This document shows, one piece after another, positions 18,447 to 28,486 of a stretch of DNA of 64,000 nucleotides. Made by a program: the position numbers and the translations under genes. Location of the stretch: assembly GCF_001936115.1 (NCBI RefSeq), contig NZ_MPDM01000002.1:186001-250000 (forward strand), in the 5' to 3' direction. This DNA is from Boudabousia marimammalium (GTDB taxonomy: Bacteria > Actinomycetota > Actinomycetes > Actinomycetales > Actinomycetaceae). The first letter of the stretch is position 1. Every line of letters begins with the position of its first letter. Under the pieces are notes generated by a model that saw only the letters and a list, made by a program, of their open reading frames with translations, was not told where the DNA came from and made no database searches.

Positions 18447-18455
18447 AGCACATGA

Positions 18456-18494
18456 AAACTGGGCCCGTTACCAAAATGGTTACGGGCCCAGTTT
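18456..18494. terminator. Bidirectional hairpin between nhaA and ppx
   Basis: The AAACTGGGCCCGT arm and its inverse form a stem of about 16 bp with one mismatch and a 5-base loop. It starts with an A run and ends with TTT, lying between the convergent nhaA and ppx genes. Confidence 0.85.
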
Positions 18495-18529
18495 CCTATC
18501 TAAATGCTCAGGCAAGGAAACGGCTTAAG

Positions 18530-19480
18530 TCACCTTCCCTGCTGAGCGGCTTCGGCTGCCGCGCCGAGGGTGATGCCGTCCAAAATGTCATGCTCTGAGG
18601 TAATAATCTTCCCCAGCTGGCGTCCTGCTTGGGAGACTTCGGCAGATACCCTGTCTACAATCATTTCCCAAATTAGCGAGCCTGCCCCGATTACGTCCCG
18701 CCGTCCCGGATGCATGAAAAGCATCTGGGCTTTCTCCGCAGAGCTGGCGAAACGCAGCGCCTCAGTTGAGGCATGAATCTGCTCCACCGTCAGGGCGGCG
18801 CCATCAATGGCTGCAGGGTCGTAACGCTTCAGGCCGAGGGCGTGCGCAGTAATCGTAGTAACTGAGCCGGCCACCCCAACTAGAGTGCCAACCTTTGAGA
18901 AATCAACCACCCGGTCAGCGTCATCCAACAGTTGATTAACGTACTGGTGGGCCTCATCCTCGGCCCCAGAGCGTAAGAAACGCTCCGTCACCCGCACGCA
19001 ACCCATATCCACGGAAATGGAAGCCTCCACGGACTTGCTGCCGATTGCGAACTCGGTAGAGCCTCCCCCAATGTCTACGACCAAGACCGGACGGGGAGCC
19101 GTAGCCGGGACTCCAGCCATCGCCCCGGTGAAGGAGAAAGCAGCCTCCTGATCGCCAGAGATGACACGTGGGCCAACCCCCAGGCGCCGCTCCACGCCAG
19201 CGATGAACTCGCCGGCGTTCTCAGCATCCCTACTGGCGGAAGTCGCCACGAACAGGGTGTGTTTAACCCCGTGCTGGCGAATCAAAGCCACATACTCATC
19301 CAAAGCGGTGAAAGTGCGTTCCAGTGCTTGCGGGGCAAGACGGCCAGTCTTATCGACATCCTCCCCCAGGCGGACCACCTTCATCAGCCGCTCAATGTCA
19401 TGCAGCTTACCCTGCTGATCAACGTCAGCTATCAGTAGACGAATCGAGTTAGTGCCACAATCAATTCCGGCCACGCGCAT
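18530..19480 (-). CDS. Ppx/GppA-family exopolyphosphatase
   Basis: ASKHA-fold phosphatase acting on polyphosphate or pppGpp. The N-terminal RVAGIDCGTNSIRLLIAD (about 2-19) phosphate-1 motif, the VLVVDIGGGSTEFAIG phosphate-2 motif (about 133-148) and VGVAGSVTTITA adenosine-like motif (about 203-214) are visible. At 316 residues it is the short, two-domain form common in actinobacteria. It starts 2 bases after the DUF501 gene, in the eno-divIC-DUF501-ppx order conserved in this phylum. Confidence 0.92.
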   Translation of the reverse strand: MRVAGIDCGTNSIRLLIADVDQQGKLHDIERLMKVVRLGEDVDKTGRLAPQALERTFTALDEYVALIRQHGVKHTLFVATSASRDAENAGEFIAGVERRLGVGPRVISGDQEAAFSFTGAMAGVPATAPRPVLVVDIGGGSTEFAIGSKSVEASISVDMGCVRVTERFLRSGAEDEAHQYVNQLLDDADRVVDFSKVGTLVGVAGSVTTITAHALGLKRYDPAAIDGAALTVEQIHASTEALRFASSAEKAQMLFMHPGRRDVIGAGSLIWEMIVDRVSAEVSQAGRQLGKIITSEHDILDGITLGAAAEAAQQGR

Positions 19481-19482
19481 GA

Positions 19483-20010
19483 TTACTGGGCCTCCTGCTC
19501 AGCGAAATAGTCGATAAACTGCTGCGGCGGCGTCCACATGTGACGCTCCACCATGAGGCGGATCGCCCAGTCACCGATCGGATTTACGCCCGGACCGGCA
19601 GCCAGAGAATGACCAACTAGGGCGTGCAAACATTTGACGCGGGTAGGCATACCGCCAGCAGATGTGTTTTCAATCTCTGGGACTTCACCCAGCTGATTAC
19701 GCTCACGCAAATATGCCTCATGAGCTTTTTGATACTGCGCTGCCAAGTCAGCATCGTCTTGCAGGGCCTGCTTCATCACATCCATGGTGTGCTCAGCTTC
19801 CAAAGTTGAGCAGGCCTTCACGGCACCCGGGTCGCTCAGGTAGAAAGTCGTCGGGAAAGGAGTGCCGTCTTCTAGCCGCGGCGTGGTTGCCACCACGGCG
19901 GGTTCACCGTTGTCTGCGCGGGCGGCAATGCCCACCACCCCGCGCGGGAGGCGTCCCAGCTGCTGGGCGAGGATTTCTAAGTCGGTACTGGTTGCTTCAG
20001 TAATCGGCAC
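19483..20010 (-). CDS. DUF501 family protein
   Basis: A 175-residue protein of the actinobacterial DUF501 family, function unknown. Typical features are QLGRLPRGVVGIAARADNG (about 17-35), PTTFYLSDPGAVKACSTLEAE (about 53-73, containing a conserved Cys), and GGMPTRVKCLHALVGHSLAAGPGVNPIGD (about 118-146), where Cys and His residues could form a metal or redox site. It lies between divIC and ppx and is surely cotranscribed with ppx. Confidence 0.9.
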   Translation of the reverse strand: MPITEATSTDLEILAQQLGRLPRGVVGIAARADNGEPAVVATTPRLEDGTPFPTTFYLSDPGAVKACSTLEAEHTMDVMKQALQDDADLAAQYQKAHEAYLRERNQLGEVPEIENTSAGGMPTRVKCLHALVGHSLAAGPGVNPIGDWAIRLMVERHMWTPPQQFIDYFAEQEAQ

Positions 20011-20043
20011 GCTAGTGTCCTTAAAGTTGTTTGCGATTAGGGG

Positions 20044-20688
20044 CTAGTTTTCTGGGCTGGGCGAGGGCGTTGCCGGGCTTTCCGGCGAAGTAGCTATAAC
20101 AGTTTCAGGGGTGACTGCCGGGACTTCTCCGGCCGCCGCTAAGGAGTCGGACATAACTCTGAACCAGGGCCGAGGGGGGCCCTCCAAAGCTTGGCCTTCA
20201 GCTTTTGCTAACTGTTTTGCTTTCGCCGCCGGATCAATCACCAGATACTGGGTCTCTCCCGGGCGAGCGTAGCCGAGGCGAGCGCGGGCCTGAGCTGCCA
20301 CATACTCATCATCATCCCACTGCGCAATCAGGTCTTTTAACTGCTGCTGACGTTCCTGTTCGGTGGCAATCTGCGCTTTGATGTGCTGTATTTCTTGCTC
20401 CTGCGCCAGCAGATTCTTCACCGGGCGGCTCAAGAACAGCAACAGGAAAACCAGCAGGGCAATAATGGCGAAACTTCGGTATGAAATCTCACCCTTGCGT
20501 CCTGGTTTCTTCGCTGCAGGTTGCGCACTGCTGGACAGATTCTGGCGGGCGCTCATACCCGGTCTATTACTGCCTGGACCGCTACTGCCGCGAGTAGATT
20601 TAGGCTTCGCCGGACCTGCCGGACGGCCCGAGGCGGCGGGGCGTTTCCGGCCAGGCTTCGGGCTGTTGGGACGAGGAGGACGAGTCAT
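20044..20688 (-). CDS. Septum formation initiator / DivIC-FtsB-like protein
   Basis: A bitopic division protein. A basic Pro/Gly/Ser-rich cytoplasmic N-terminus (about 1-65) precedes one transmembrane helix (about 70-87) and an external coiled coil (about 92-125, QEIQHIKAQIATEQERQQQ). The conserved DIV motif AQARARLGYARPGETQYLVID (about 132-152) and a Pro/Ser-rich tail follow. Members act with FtsL/FtsQ in the divisome. The long N-terminal tail is typical of actinobacteria. Confidence 0.88.
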   Translation of the reverse strand: MTRPPRPNSPKPGRKRPAASGRPAGPAKPKSTRGSSGPGSNRPGMSARQNLSSSAQPAAKKPGRKGEISYRSFAIIALLVFLLLFLSRPVKNLLAQEQEIQHIKAQIATEQERQQQLKDLIAQWDDDEYVAAQARARLGYARPGETQYLVIDPAAKAKQLAKAEGQALEGPPRPWFRVMSDSLAAAGEVPAVTPETVIATSPESPATPSPSPEN

Positions 20689-20755
20689 AATGACAATTGT
20701 GAACTAAGGAGAGGGATGATGCCACCTGCCGCGCGGTTAAACCCTGCTTTGAACA

Positions 20756-20790
20756 CAGTGCAGCCCCACCGTGATGGTGGGGCTGCACTG
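20756..20790 (-). terminator. Hairpin terminator downstream of eno
   Basis: A perfect 15-bp stem (CAGTGCAGCCCCACC and its inverse) with a 5-base loop, 53 bases beyond the eno stop codon. It separates eno from the divIC transcription unit, although no clear T-run follows. Confidence 0.8.
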
Positions 20791-20842
20791 TCTTAAAAGC
20801 TAGGCGGGCTATTAACTAGCCCTCAGCTCAACCTGAGTACTC

Positions 20843-22144
<1,302 letters not shown>

Positions 22145-22354
22145 TTATGATGACTGCTCCGGCACTTTTGCGCCGGCAACGCGCACCAACATCTTTGGTA
22201 CGCAAAAGTCTTCTGACAGAACTAATACTAGTCGGTTTAATGCGCTGCGTCATAGCCTTTAGTCCCCGTGTTCGCTGTCCGCTACTTATCGACTTCACAT
22301 TTGCTTTTTCTCTAACTTGCAAACCCCTCGATTGGTCCTGATAAAATCAGAAGA

Positions 22355-22370
22355 CCGTCAACGTTGACGG
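22355..22370. promoter_or_regulatory. Perfect 16-bp palindrome upstream of GH3/SLH gene
   Basis: CCGTCAACGTTGACGG is a perfect palindrome with a central CG, 22 bases before the start codon of the glycosidase gene and just ahead of its AAAGGAG site. The shape resembles LacI/GalR-family operators. No LacI-type regulator is encoded in this window, and a short RNA hairpin in the leader is an alternative. Confidence 0.55.
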
Positions 22371-22392
22371 ATACAAAGCAAAGGAGATTTAC

Positions 22393-25023
22393 ATGCTCTC
22401 TTCATATTTTCATTCGAAATATTCTTTGCGTAACAAACTCCTAGCTAGCGTAGCTATATCAGGCATAGTCTTTACTGGCTTGGGCTTCGTTACGCCCACC
22501 GCAACCGCGGCCGAGTCCACCCATTTTTCGGGGGCCACCTCCAGTGCGGTAAAAACTGCAAACACTGACCCACATGAACGTGCAGTTGCGCTGCGAAACC
22601 AGATGAGTCTGGATGAGAAACTGGGACAACTCATTTGGACCCATGTTTACGGCAGCGATGCCAACCAGGTAACTGAAAAGCAAGCCGCCAGCAACGAAGC
22701 AGTCTTCGGTACTGGAATCACCACTCCTGCCGCCGCCATCCAGCACTGGAAACTTGGTGGCGTCCTGTACTTCAACTGGTCGGATAATATTGGCCGTCCA
22801 GCCGACCTGCAGCAAATTGCTAGCCTCTCAAATGGGCTACAAGACGCTGCCCGCGCTACCGGTACCGGTGTTCCACTGGCCATCACGGTCGACCAGGAAG
22901 GCGGCTTGGTTGCCCGCCTGCGTGGTTCCACCACAGATTTCCCTGGCAATATGGCTCTGGGAGCTACCCGTAGCACTGAGCTCGCTCAGCAGCAGGGTGT
23001 CGTCATGGGCAGAGAGTTGAAAGCCGTTGGTATCAATGTTGACTTTGCACCCGTCGCCGATGTGAACACAAACCCGCAGAATCCGGTGATTGGGATTCGC
23101 TCCATCGGCTCAGATCCGAAGTTGGTTGCCGACCTCACGAAAGCGCAGGTTCTAGGTTTACAATCCGAGGGCGTTTCCGCCACCGCAAAGCATTTCCCCG
23201 GACATGGCGACACGTCCTCGGACTCACACACCTCCCTACCGGTAGTGAACTATGATCGCGCCACGCTGGACCAGCATCTTGAACCTTTCCGCGCCGCTAT
23301 CGCCGCGGAAACCGACATGATTATGACAGCGCACGTAATCGTGAAGGCGATCGATCCGCAGCAGCCCGCTACTCTTTCCAAAGCGGTACTTACGGACCTA
23401 TTGCGTGACGAAATGGGTTTCCAAGGAATCATCACTACCGACGCGATTGATATGGAAGGTGCGCAGCTAGCGGTAATGACCGAGGAAGAAATCCAACACT
23501 ACAACGACTGGAAATGTAAGGGCACTACCTCCATCAATGGTGGCAAAAATACCGCCCCTGAAAACGCCGAGGCCTGCATTGACCTGATGAAGAAGATCCG
23601 TGGAGAAGTAACCGTTAAGGCAGTCGCAGCCGGCTCCGATATCGTACTTAACACCTACGATGTATCTGCTTCAGTTGAGGCACTAAAGACGGCCTTGCAG
23701 GACGGCACCCTCTCTGAAGACCACATTAACGCTTCTGTGGACCGGGTCTTGGAATGGAAAGCGCGACGCGGCGTTCTAGACAGCCCGAATGCGGATTTGA
23801 GCCAGATTGACACCACCGTGAAGAACGGGGAAGCAAAATATATTGCTTCACAGATTTCTTCCCTTGCAACCACCTTGGTCCGCAACAAAAATCAGGTTTT
23901 GCCGTTACCCGCAGGAGCGAAAGTGCTGGTGACCGGTTCTACCTACGGCAATCCGGAAAAACTTGAGCCGAGACTAGCCAATTTTGGTTTCCGCACTAGC
24001 TACGAGACCACAAAGAAACTAAATCCGACTGATGAAGAGATTGCCAAGCAGGTAGCTGCAGCCAGCAATGTTGACTACATCATTTATACGGCATACCGGG
24101 CCTACACCAGCACACAGCAGCAAAAGGCTGTGAAAGCCCTAGCTGAAACTGGCAAACCTGTAATAGTTGTAGTGACGCACGTTCCCTACGATTCTGCAGC
24201 TTTACCGCAAGCTAACGCAGTATTGAACATATACGGTAATCAAGACCCGAACCATGAGGGGGCAGCCCGGGCACTGACCGGTTTAATCTCACCACGCGGT
24301 TCACTTCCAGTTTCAGTGCCAGCAATCGCGGGAATTGAAGGATCACGGAGCCTCCCCTACGGTTACAGCCTGACTTACCCGTCTCGAGTACCGGTGATTG
24401 ATCGAGCTCTAGCACCTGCCCCTGAAGAAGCTCCTTTCCAAGACGTCCCCGTTAATCGCACCTTCGCCGGAGAGATTAACTGGCTGAAAACGACCGGCAT
24501 CAGTACAGGCTGGGATGACAATACTTTCCATCCCTTGGAAGGAATCAGTCGCGAAGCTTTCGCCGCCTTCCTGTACCGACTGATCGACAGCAAGCCGGGG
24601 GCGACGCAAATGGATTTGCATGAGGATATCACGTCCCCCTTCATGGATTACCAAAATGGCAAGTTCTCTAATGAAGTTGCACATGTGGCCCGTCTGGGAA
24701 TCATCAAAGGGTGGCCCGACGGAACCTTCCGTCCTGAGGAAAAGATTAGCCGCGAAGCTGTCGCAGCCATGTTGCACCGTATGTGCGAAGAAACCCGATT
24801 CGTCTGCGCGACGGGTCTGAACACTTTGCCAGTGCCAGAGGTGTCCGGCAATGTGTTCTCCGACGTGCCTGCGGGGGCCATGTTTGCTGCGGATATCCAG
24901 TGGTTTAAGCAAACTCAGATTACTACCGGATACCCGGATTTCACCTTCCGCCCACAAGAACCGGTTCATCGTGACGCCATAGCAGCGTTCTTGTACCGTC
25001 TCACGAAGAACAGGATCCGCTAG
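22393..25023 (+). CDS. Secreted GH3 (beta-N-acetylhexosaminidase-type) glycosidase with SLH repeats
   Basis: An 876-residue exported enzyme. A signal peptide (about 1-40, hydrophobic core ASVAISGIVFTGLGFV) is followed by a GH3 domain (about 55-460) with the NagZ-type KHFPGHGDTSSDSH motif (about 258-271) and ITTDAIDMEGAQ (about 345-356), where the Asp is the likely nucleophile. A second GH3 domain follows (about 480-660). Three S-layer homology repeats close the protein (about 677-870, each with a TGISTGWDDNTFHP-like motif), which should anchor it to pyruvylated cell-wall polymer. A cysteine-containing insertion (about 370-405) lies after the nucleophile. Likely role: trimming wall or host amino-sugar glycans. 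Confidence 0.9.
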   Translation: MLSSYFHSKYSLRNKLLASVAISGIVFTGLGFVTPTATAAESTHFSGATSSAVKTANTDPHERAVALRNQMSLDEKLGQLIWTHVYGSDANQVTEKQAASNEAVFGTGITTPAAAIQHWKLGGVLYFNWSDNIGRPADLQQIASLSNGLQDAARATGTGVPLAITVDQEGGLVARLRGSTTDFPGNMALGATRSTELAQQQGVVMGRELKAVGINVDFAPVADVNTNPQNPVIGIRSIGSDPKLVADLTKAQVLGLQSEGVSATAKHFPGHGDTSSDSHTSLPVVNYDRATLDQHLEPFRAAIAAETDMIMTAHVIVKAIDPQQPATLSKAVLTDLLRDEMGFQGIITTDAIDMEGAQLAVMTEEEIQHYNDWKCKGTTSINGGKNTAPENAEACIDLMKKIRGEVTVKAVAAGSDIVLNTYDVSASVEALKTALQDGTLSEDHINASVDRVLEWKARRGVLDSPNADLSQIDTTVKNGEAKYIASQISSLATTLVRNKNQVLPLPAGAKVLVTGSTYGNPEKLEPRLANFGFRTSYETTKKLNPTDEEIAKQVAAASNVDYIIYTAYRAYTSTQQQKAVKALAETGKPVIVVVTHVPYDSAALPQANAVLNIYGNQDPNHEGAARALTGLISPRGSLPVSVPAIAGIEGSRSLPYGYSLTYPSRVPVIDRALAPAPEEAPFQDVPVNRTFAGEINWLKTTGISTGWDDNTFHPLEGISREAFAAFLYRLIDSKPGATQMDLHEDITSPFMDYQNGKFSNEVAHVARLGIIKGWPDGTFRPEEKISREAVAAMLHRMCEETRFVCATGLNTLPVPEVSGNVFSDVPAGAMFAADIQWFKQTQITTGYPDFTFRPQEPVHRDAIAAFLYRLTKNRIR

Positions 25024-25036
25024 TTCTTACCCAAAC

Positions 25037-25075
25037 AGGTGGCTCCCTTGAGGATCAATCTCAAGGGAGCCACCT
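25037..25075. terminator. Hairpin terminator after GH3/SLH gene
   Basis: A perfect 16-bp AGGTGGCTCCCTTGAG stem and its inverse around a 7-base loop, followed by AATTTT. It lies between the convergent GH3 and TetR genes. Confidence 0.9.
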
Positions 25076-25110
25076 AATTTTATTCAGCTTCAGTTTTCAC
25101 TCCCCGACAT

Positions 25111-25713
25111 TCACTTCTGTGAAAGTCCAGCAAGCAGATTATCGATTGTGCTTTGGAGTAGATCTGCACTGTTTCCACCTGTCGGATTAAGGTGATCTTT
25201 GACCACAGAGTCGAAGAAAAGCACCATCAAGGAGTCAGCAATCGTGTACGTGTCGGTTTGCGGGGAAACCCCCATCCGTTTAAAGATTTCTTCTAGGAAA
25301 TGCTCGAACTGCAGAGTCAGCTGCCGGCGCAAGTGAACGGCCTCCTTGCGTGATTCTGGATGACGCAAGGCATACATGGTCATTTCAGAGCTAAGGAGGA
25401 ACATGTCCAACCCCATCGGGCGAAGCCGCTCTAACACGCGCACAATCACGGTCCTATCAAGCAGATTGGTTTCTACCGCAATGGCTTCACGAGCAACTTC
25501 CAAAGACTGCTTTGCTAGCAGTTTTACGGATTCTATAAACAATTCATCCATGGAATCGAAGTTGGAGTAAAAGGCGCCTCGGGTGAAGCCAGCCTCCGCA
25601 ACCACATCATCAATTCTCGAGAAGGAGAACCCCTTCTTCACAAACACCTTAACGGCGGCCTCCAGTAATCGAGCCCTGGTATTTTCACGGCTCCGTCGTG
25701 CTGGCACAGGCAT
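25111..25713 (-). CDS. TetR-family transcriptional regulator
   Basis: About 200 residues. The N-terminal TetR HTH (about 10-57) contains RARLLEAAVKVFVKKGF and the recognition element VVAEAGFTRGAFYSNFDSMDEL. The C-terminal ligand and dimer domain is not specific to a known subfamily. The start at 25713 (MPVPARRSRENT) is preceded by GGAGGG; longer in-frame starts exist up to 25770. It is divergent from the MMPL-YhgE operon, which it probably represses through the dyad in the intergenic space. Confidence 0.9.
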   Translation of the reverse strand: MPVPARRSRENTRARLLEAAVKVFVKKGFSFSRIDDVVAEAGFTRGAFYSNFDSMDELFIESVKLLAKQSLEVAREAIAVETNLLDRTVIVRVLERLRPMGLDMFLLSSEMTMYALRHPESRKEAVHLRRQLTLQFEHFLEEIFKRMGVSPQTDTYTIADSLMVLFFDSVVKDHLNPTGGNSADLLQSTIDNLLAGLSQK

Positions 25714-25780
25714 CGTTCCCTCCATAAAAACGTACAGTAATAGGCCATTATACCCACACCCAACGCACACTCCTCTTTAG

Positions 25781-25805
25781 ATTCATACATAAATCGAATA
25801 TGATT
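25781..25805. promoter_or_regulatory. Inverted repeat between tetR and MMPL genes (candidate TetR operator)
   Basis: ATTCATA at 25781-25787 and TATGATT at 25799-25805 form a near-perfect dyad around an A/T-rich spacer in the divergent intergenic region. Position and size fit a TetR-family operator. The assignment is inferred from location. Confidence 0.5.
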
Positions 25806-25840
25806 AAGTACAGGATGATTTCTGAGAATCTGGAGGAAAA

Positions 25841-28486
25841 ATGTCGGCTTCACTGCACCAGTTAGGCCGCCTCTGTGTGCGCCGAGCCAAAACCGTACTT
25901 ACCGTATGGCTAGCTATCCTCATAACACTATTTGTCGGGGTTGCTAGCGTCGGTTTGAATCTTGATGATTCCTTCACTTTGGAAAACAGCGAATCCATTG
26001 CCGGGATGAATATTCTGCAAGAACAGCTCCCCCAAGCTTCCGGCACGAATGGGCAGATAGTTTATGAATCCATCGATGGGAAACCAATTACCGACCACCG
26101 CGACCAGATTCTGGAGTTCGTTGAAAAGTCTTCAAAGATTAAAGGCGTCACCTATGTGGCTAACCCCTTCGACTCACCTGATCTTTGGGTTTCCCTGAAT
26201 GGAAAATTTGCAATCTCACAAGCCCAGATAGCAGATTTTACCGATGCCGCCACGGCTGGCCCGGGAATGCACGAAAATGCTAAAGCGTTAGACGGCGTTA
26301 AAGTTCATTTATCTAAAGAACTGACTGAAGTTCCTGGCGTCTTGCTGTCCATTACGGAGGCCTTCGGTGTCCTCCTCGCAATGCTGATTCTGTTTCTGAC
26401 TTTCCGTTCCGTGGTGGCGGCTGGTCTCCCGATTGTTTCAGCACTCATAGGGGTGGGAGCGGGCATGGCCGGAATCTTACTGATTGCAGCTTTCACCGAT
26501 GTTTCCTCCACTGCCCCCACCCTCGCCGTCATGCTGGGTCTAGCTGTCGGTATTGACTATTCACTGCTGATTCTCTCCCGCCACCGCGACCATTTAGCAG
26601 AGGGATTGAGTGTCGAGGAGGCTGCGGGCAGAGCCCTCGCCACTTCCGGATCTGCGGTTATCTTCGCTGGCACTACGGTGATTATTGCTCTGCTCGGCAT
26701 GTTCGTCGTTGATATCGGTTTCCTCACCGTCATGGGTGTGGTTTCCGCAATGACGGTAGCGTTCGCGGTATTGGTTGCAATCACTGCGATCCCCGCATTT
26801 GCCGGCCTAGTAGGTGCACGGTTGACACCCAAACCACAGAAACAAAGCAAAGCGGGCCAAAATCGCCCCACTCATCCGGTGGCAGACAAGTGGTCCAACT
26901 TCATTATCCGCAAACCTTGGCTAGCCATTGCCGGGGCTGTCATCATTGCAGCTTTACTAACCATGCCGGTTACGGCTCTGGGATTGGCTCTTCCAGATGC
27001 TAGTTTCGACCCGAAGGACAGCGAGGGGCGGCAAACCTATGAGCTGATTGCAAAAGAGTTCGGAGAAGGCTACAACTCCCCGATTGTCGTGATCGGGGAC
27101 CTAATCACCTCCACCACGCCGGTGGAAGACGCTGAGCGTCTAGGTGATGAGCTTAAGAAGATTCCGGGGGTTGAAAAAGTCGCGATTGCCACGATTGATC
27201 AGAAAGCCTCAATTGCTTTCGCCCAACTGATTCCAAAGCATTCACAGTCTGATCCGCGCACCACAGACTTGGTGAACCAGATTCGCAACCAGAGACAAAA
27301 CCTAGAGGACACTACTCAGGTCAGTAACCTGAAGGTCACCGGCCTGACCGCTGTAGCTATCGACATATCCAGTAGTCTCTCTCAGGCCTTCCTTCCCTTC
27401 GGCCTAGTCGTAGTCGGCCTGTCCCTGATCTTGCTGATGATCGTGTTCCGCTCTGTGGCGGTACCCATCACCGCCACCTTGGGATACCTGATCTCTTTAG
27501 CCTCCGCGATGGGTGTCACCGGGGCTGTTTTCGGCTGGGGCTGGGGCGCTGACTTGCTCAATGTGACCCGCACTGGACCCGTGATCTCTTTCATGCCAAT
27601 TATTGTCATGGGCGTGCTCTTCGGCCTAGCGATGGACTACCAGGTCTTTTTGGTCTCCCGCATGCGTGAGGCACATGTACGCGGAGCAGACACTGACGGC
27701 ACCATACGTGAAGCCTTCCGCGGTGCCGGAAAAGTCGTCACCGCAGCTGCCCTCATCATGTTCGGCGTGTTCGCTTTCTTCATCCCCGAAGGCGGCGTCT
27801 ACGTCCGCCCGATGGCGGTTGCCTTAACAGTTGGCATCGCAGTAGACGCATTCTTGGTCCGGATGACTTTAATTCCAGCCCTGATGAAGCTGCTGGGAGA
27901 GCGCGCCTGGTGGCTGCCGGCTTGGTTGGACCGTTTACTCCCACAGGTGGACATCGAGGGAGAGGGCCTAGCCCGGGCCATTGACAATGATGAATGGCAT
28001 CTGCAGCACCCCGATATTGTGGTGCGGGCAGAAAATCTCAGCATTAAAGATGAGGTTAGCCAGATTTTCTCCCACTATAGTTTCACAGCTGGAGAGGGAA
28101 TCAACATTATTGTGGAGCCCGATGCGCTCCGCAGAGCAGCCCTCACTGCCGCTTTGCAAGGCCGCCTAGCTGTCACCGCTGGTTTACTTTCCGTACTTGG
28201 CCAAGTGCTACCCGATCGCGAGAGCGCAGTCGGTATGCAGACGGCCGAGTGGGAAGCTTCCTCGGCGCGTAGATTGCAGAAAGCCCAGCTGGTGGTAGCA
28301 AACCAACCACCTGAACAGTTCTGGACGGAACTTAAGGCCTTCCCGCCCCGCGAAACCGGCCAGACCGTGATGGTGCTGCTGGCCGATCAGAGCCTAGCTC
28401 CAGTGGAAATCTGGGACCAAGCCACTCTCATTCAGCCTATCGAATCACCCTTAGAGTCCCCGCTCACGCAAGGAGAAAGCCAATGA
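25841..28486 (+). CDS. MMPL/RND-family transporter with degenerate ABC-ATPase-like C-terminal domain
   Basis: An 881-residue transporter with two MMPL halves. TM1 is near 17-37, with helix clusters at about 170-330 and 350-370, then about 510-700. GIDYSLLILSRHRD (about 235-248) and AMDYQVFLVSRMREAH (about 595-610) are the paired MMPL signatures. Beyond about residue 720 a soluble domain reads like an ABC nucleotide-binding domain (VVRAENLSI, then GINIIVEPD where a P-loop should be, TAGLLSVLGQVLP, and LVVANQPPEQFW where Walker B should be), but without catalytic motifs. It overlaps the YhgE gene by 4 bases. Such transporters usually export lipids or drugs. Confidence 0.88.
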   Translation: MSASLHQLGRLCVRRAKTVLTVWLAILITLFVGVASVGLNLDDSFTLENSESIAGMNILQEQLPQASGTNGQIVYESIDGKPITDHRDQILEFVEKSSKIKGVTYVANPFDSPDLWVSLNGKFAISQAQIADFTDAATAGPGMHENAKALDGVKVHLSKELTEVPGVLLSITEAFGVLLAMLILFLTFRSVVAAGLPIVSALIGVGAGMAGILLIAAFTDVSSTAPTLAVMLGLAVGIDYSLLILSRHRDHLAEGLSVEEAAGRALATSGSAVIFAGTTVIIALLGMFVVDIGFLTVMGVVSAMTVAFAVLVAITAIPAFAGLVGARLTPKPQKQSKAGQNRPTHPVADKWSNFIIRKPWLAIAGAVIIAALLTMPVTALGLALPDASFDPKDSEGRQTYELIAKEFGEGYNSPIVVIGDLITSTTPVEDAERLGDELKKIPGVEKVAIATIDQKASIAFAQLIPKHSQSDPRTTDLVNQIRNQRQNLEDTTQVSNLKVTGLTAVAIDISSSLSQAFLPFGLVVVGLSLILLMIVFRSVAVPITATLGYLISLASAMGVTGAVFGWGWGADLLNVTRTGPVISFMPIIVMGVLFGLAMDYQVFLVSRMREAHVRGADTDGTIREAFRGAGKVVTAAALIMFGVFAFFIPEGGVYVRPMAVALTVGIAVDAFLVRMTLIPALMKLLGERAWWLPAWLDRLLPQVDIEGEGLARAIDNDEWHLQHPDIVVRAENLSIKDEVSQIFSHYSFTAGEGINIIVEPDALRRAALTAALQGRLAVTAGLLSVLGQVLPDRESAVGMQTAEWEASSARRLQKAQLVVANQPPEQFWTELKAFPPRETGQTVMVLLADQSLAPVEIWDQATLIQPIESPLESPLTQGESQ

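Noticed and set aside
24409-24969. A 186-codon minus-strand frame within the SLH repeats
   Set aside because: It is antisense to the well-supported SLH region of the glycosidase and has no family features.
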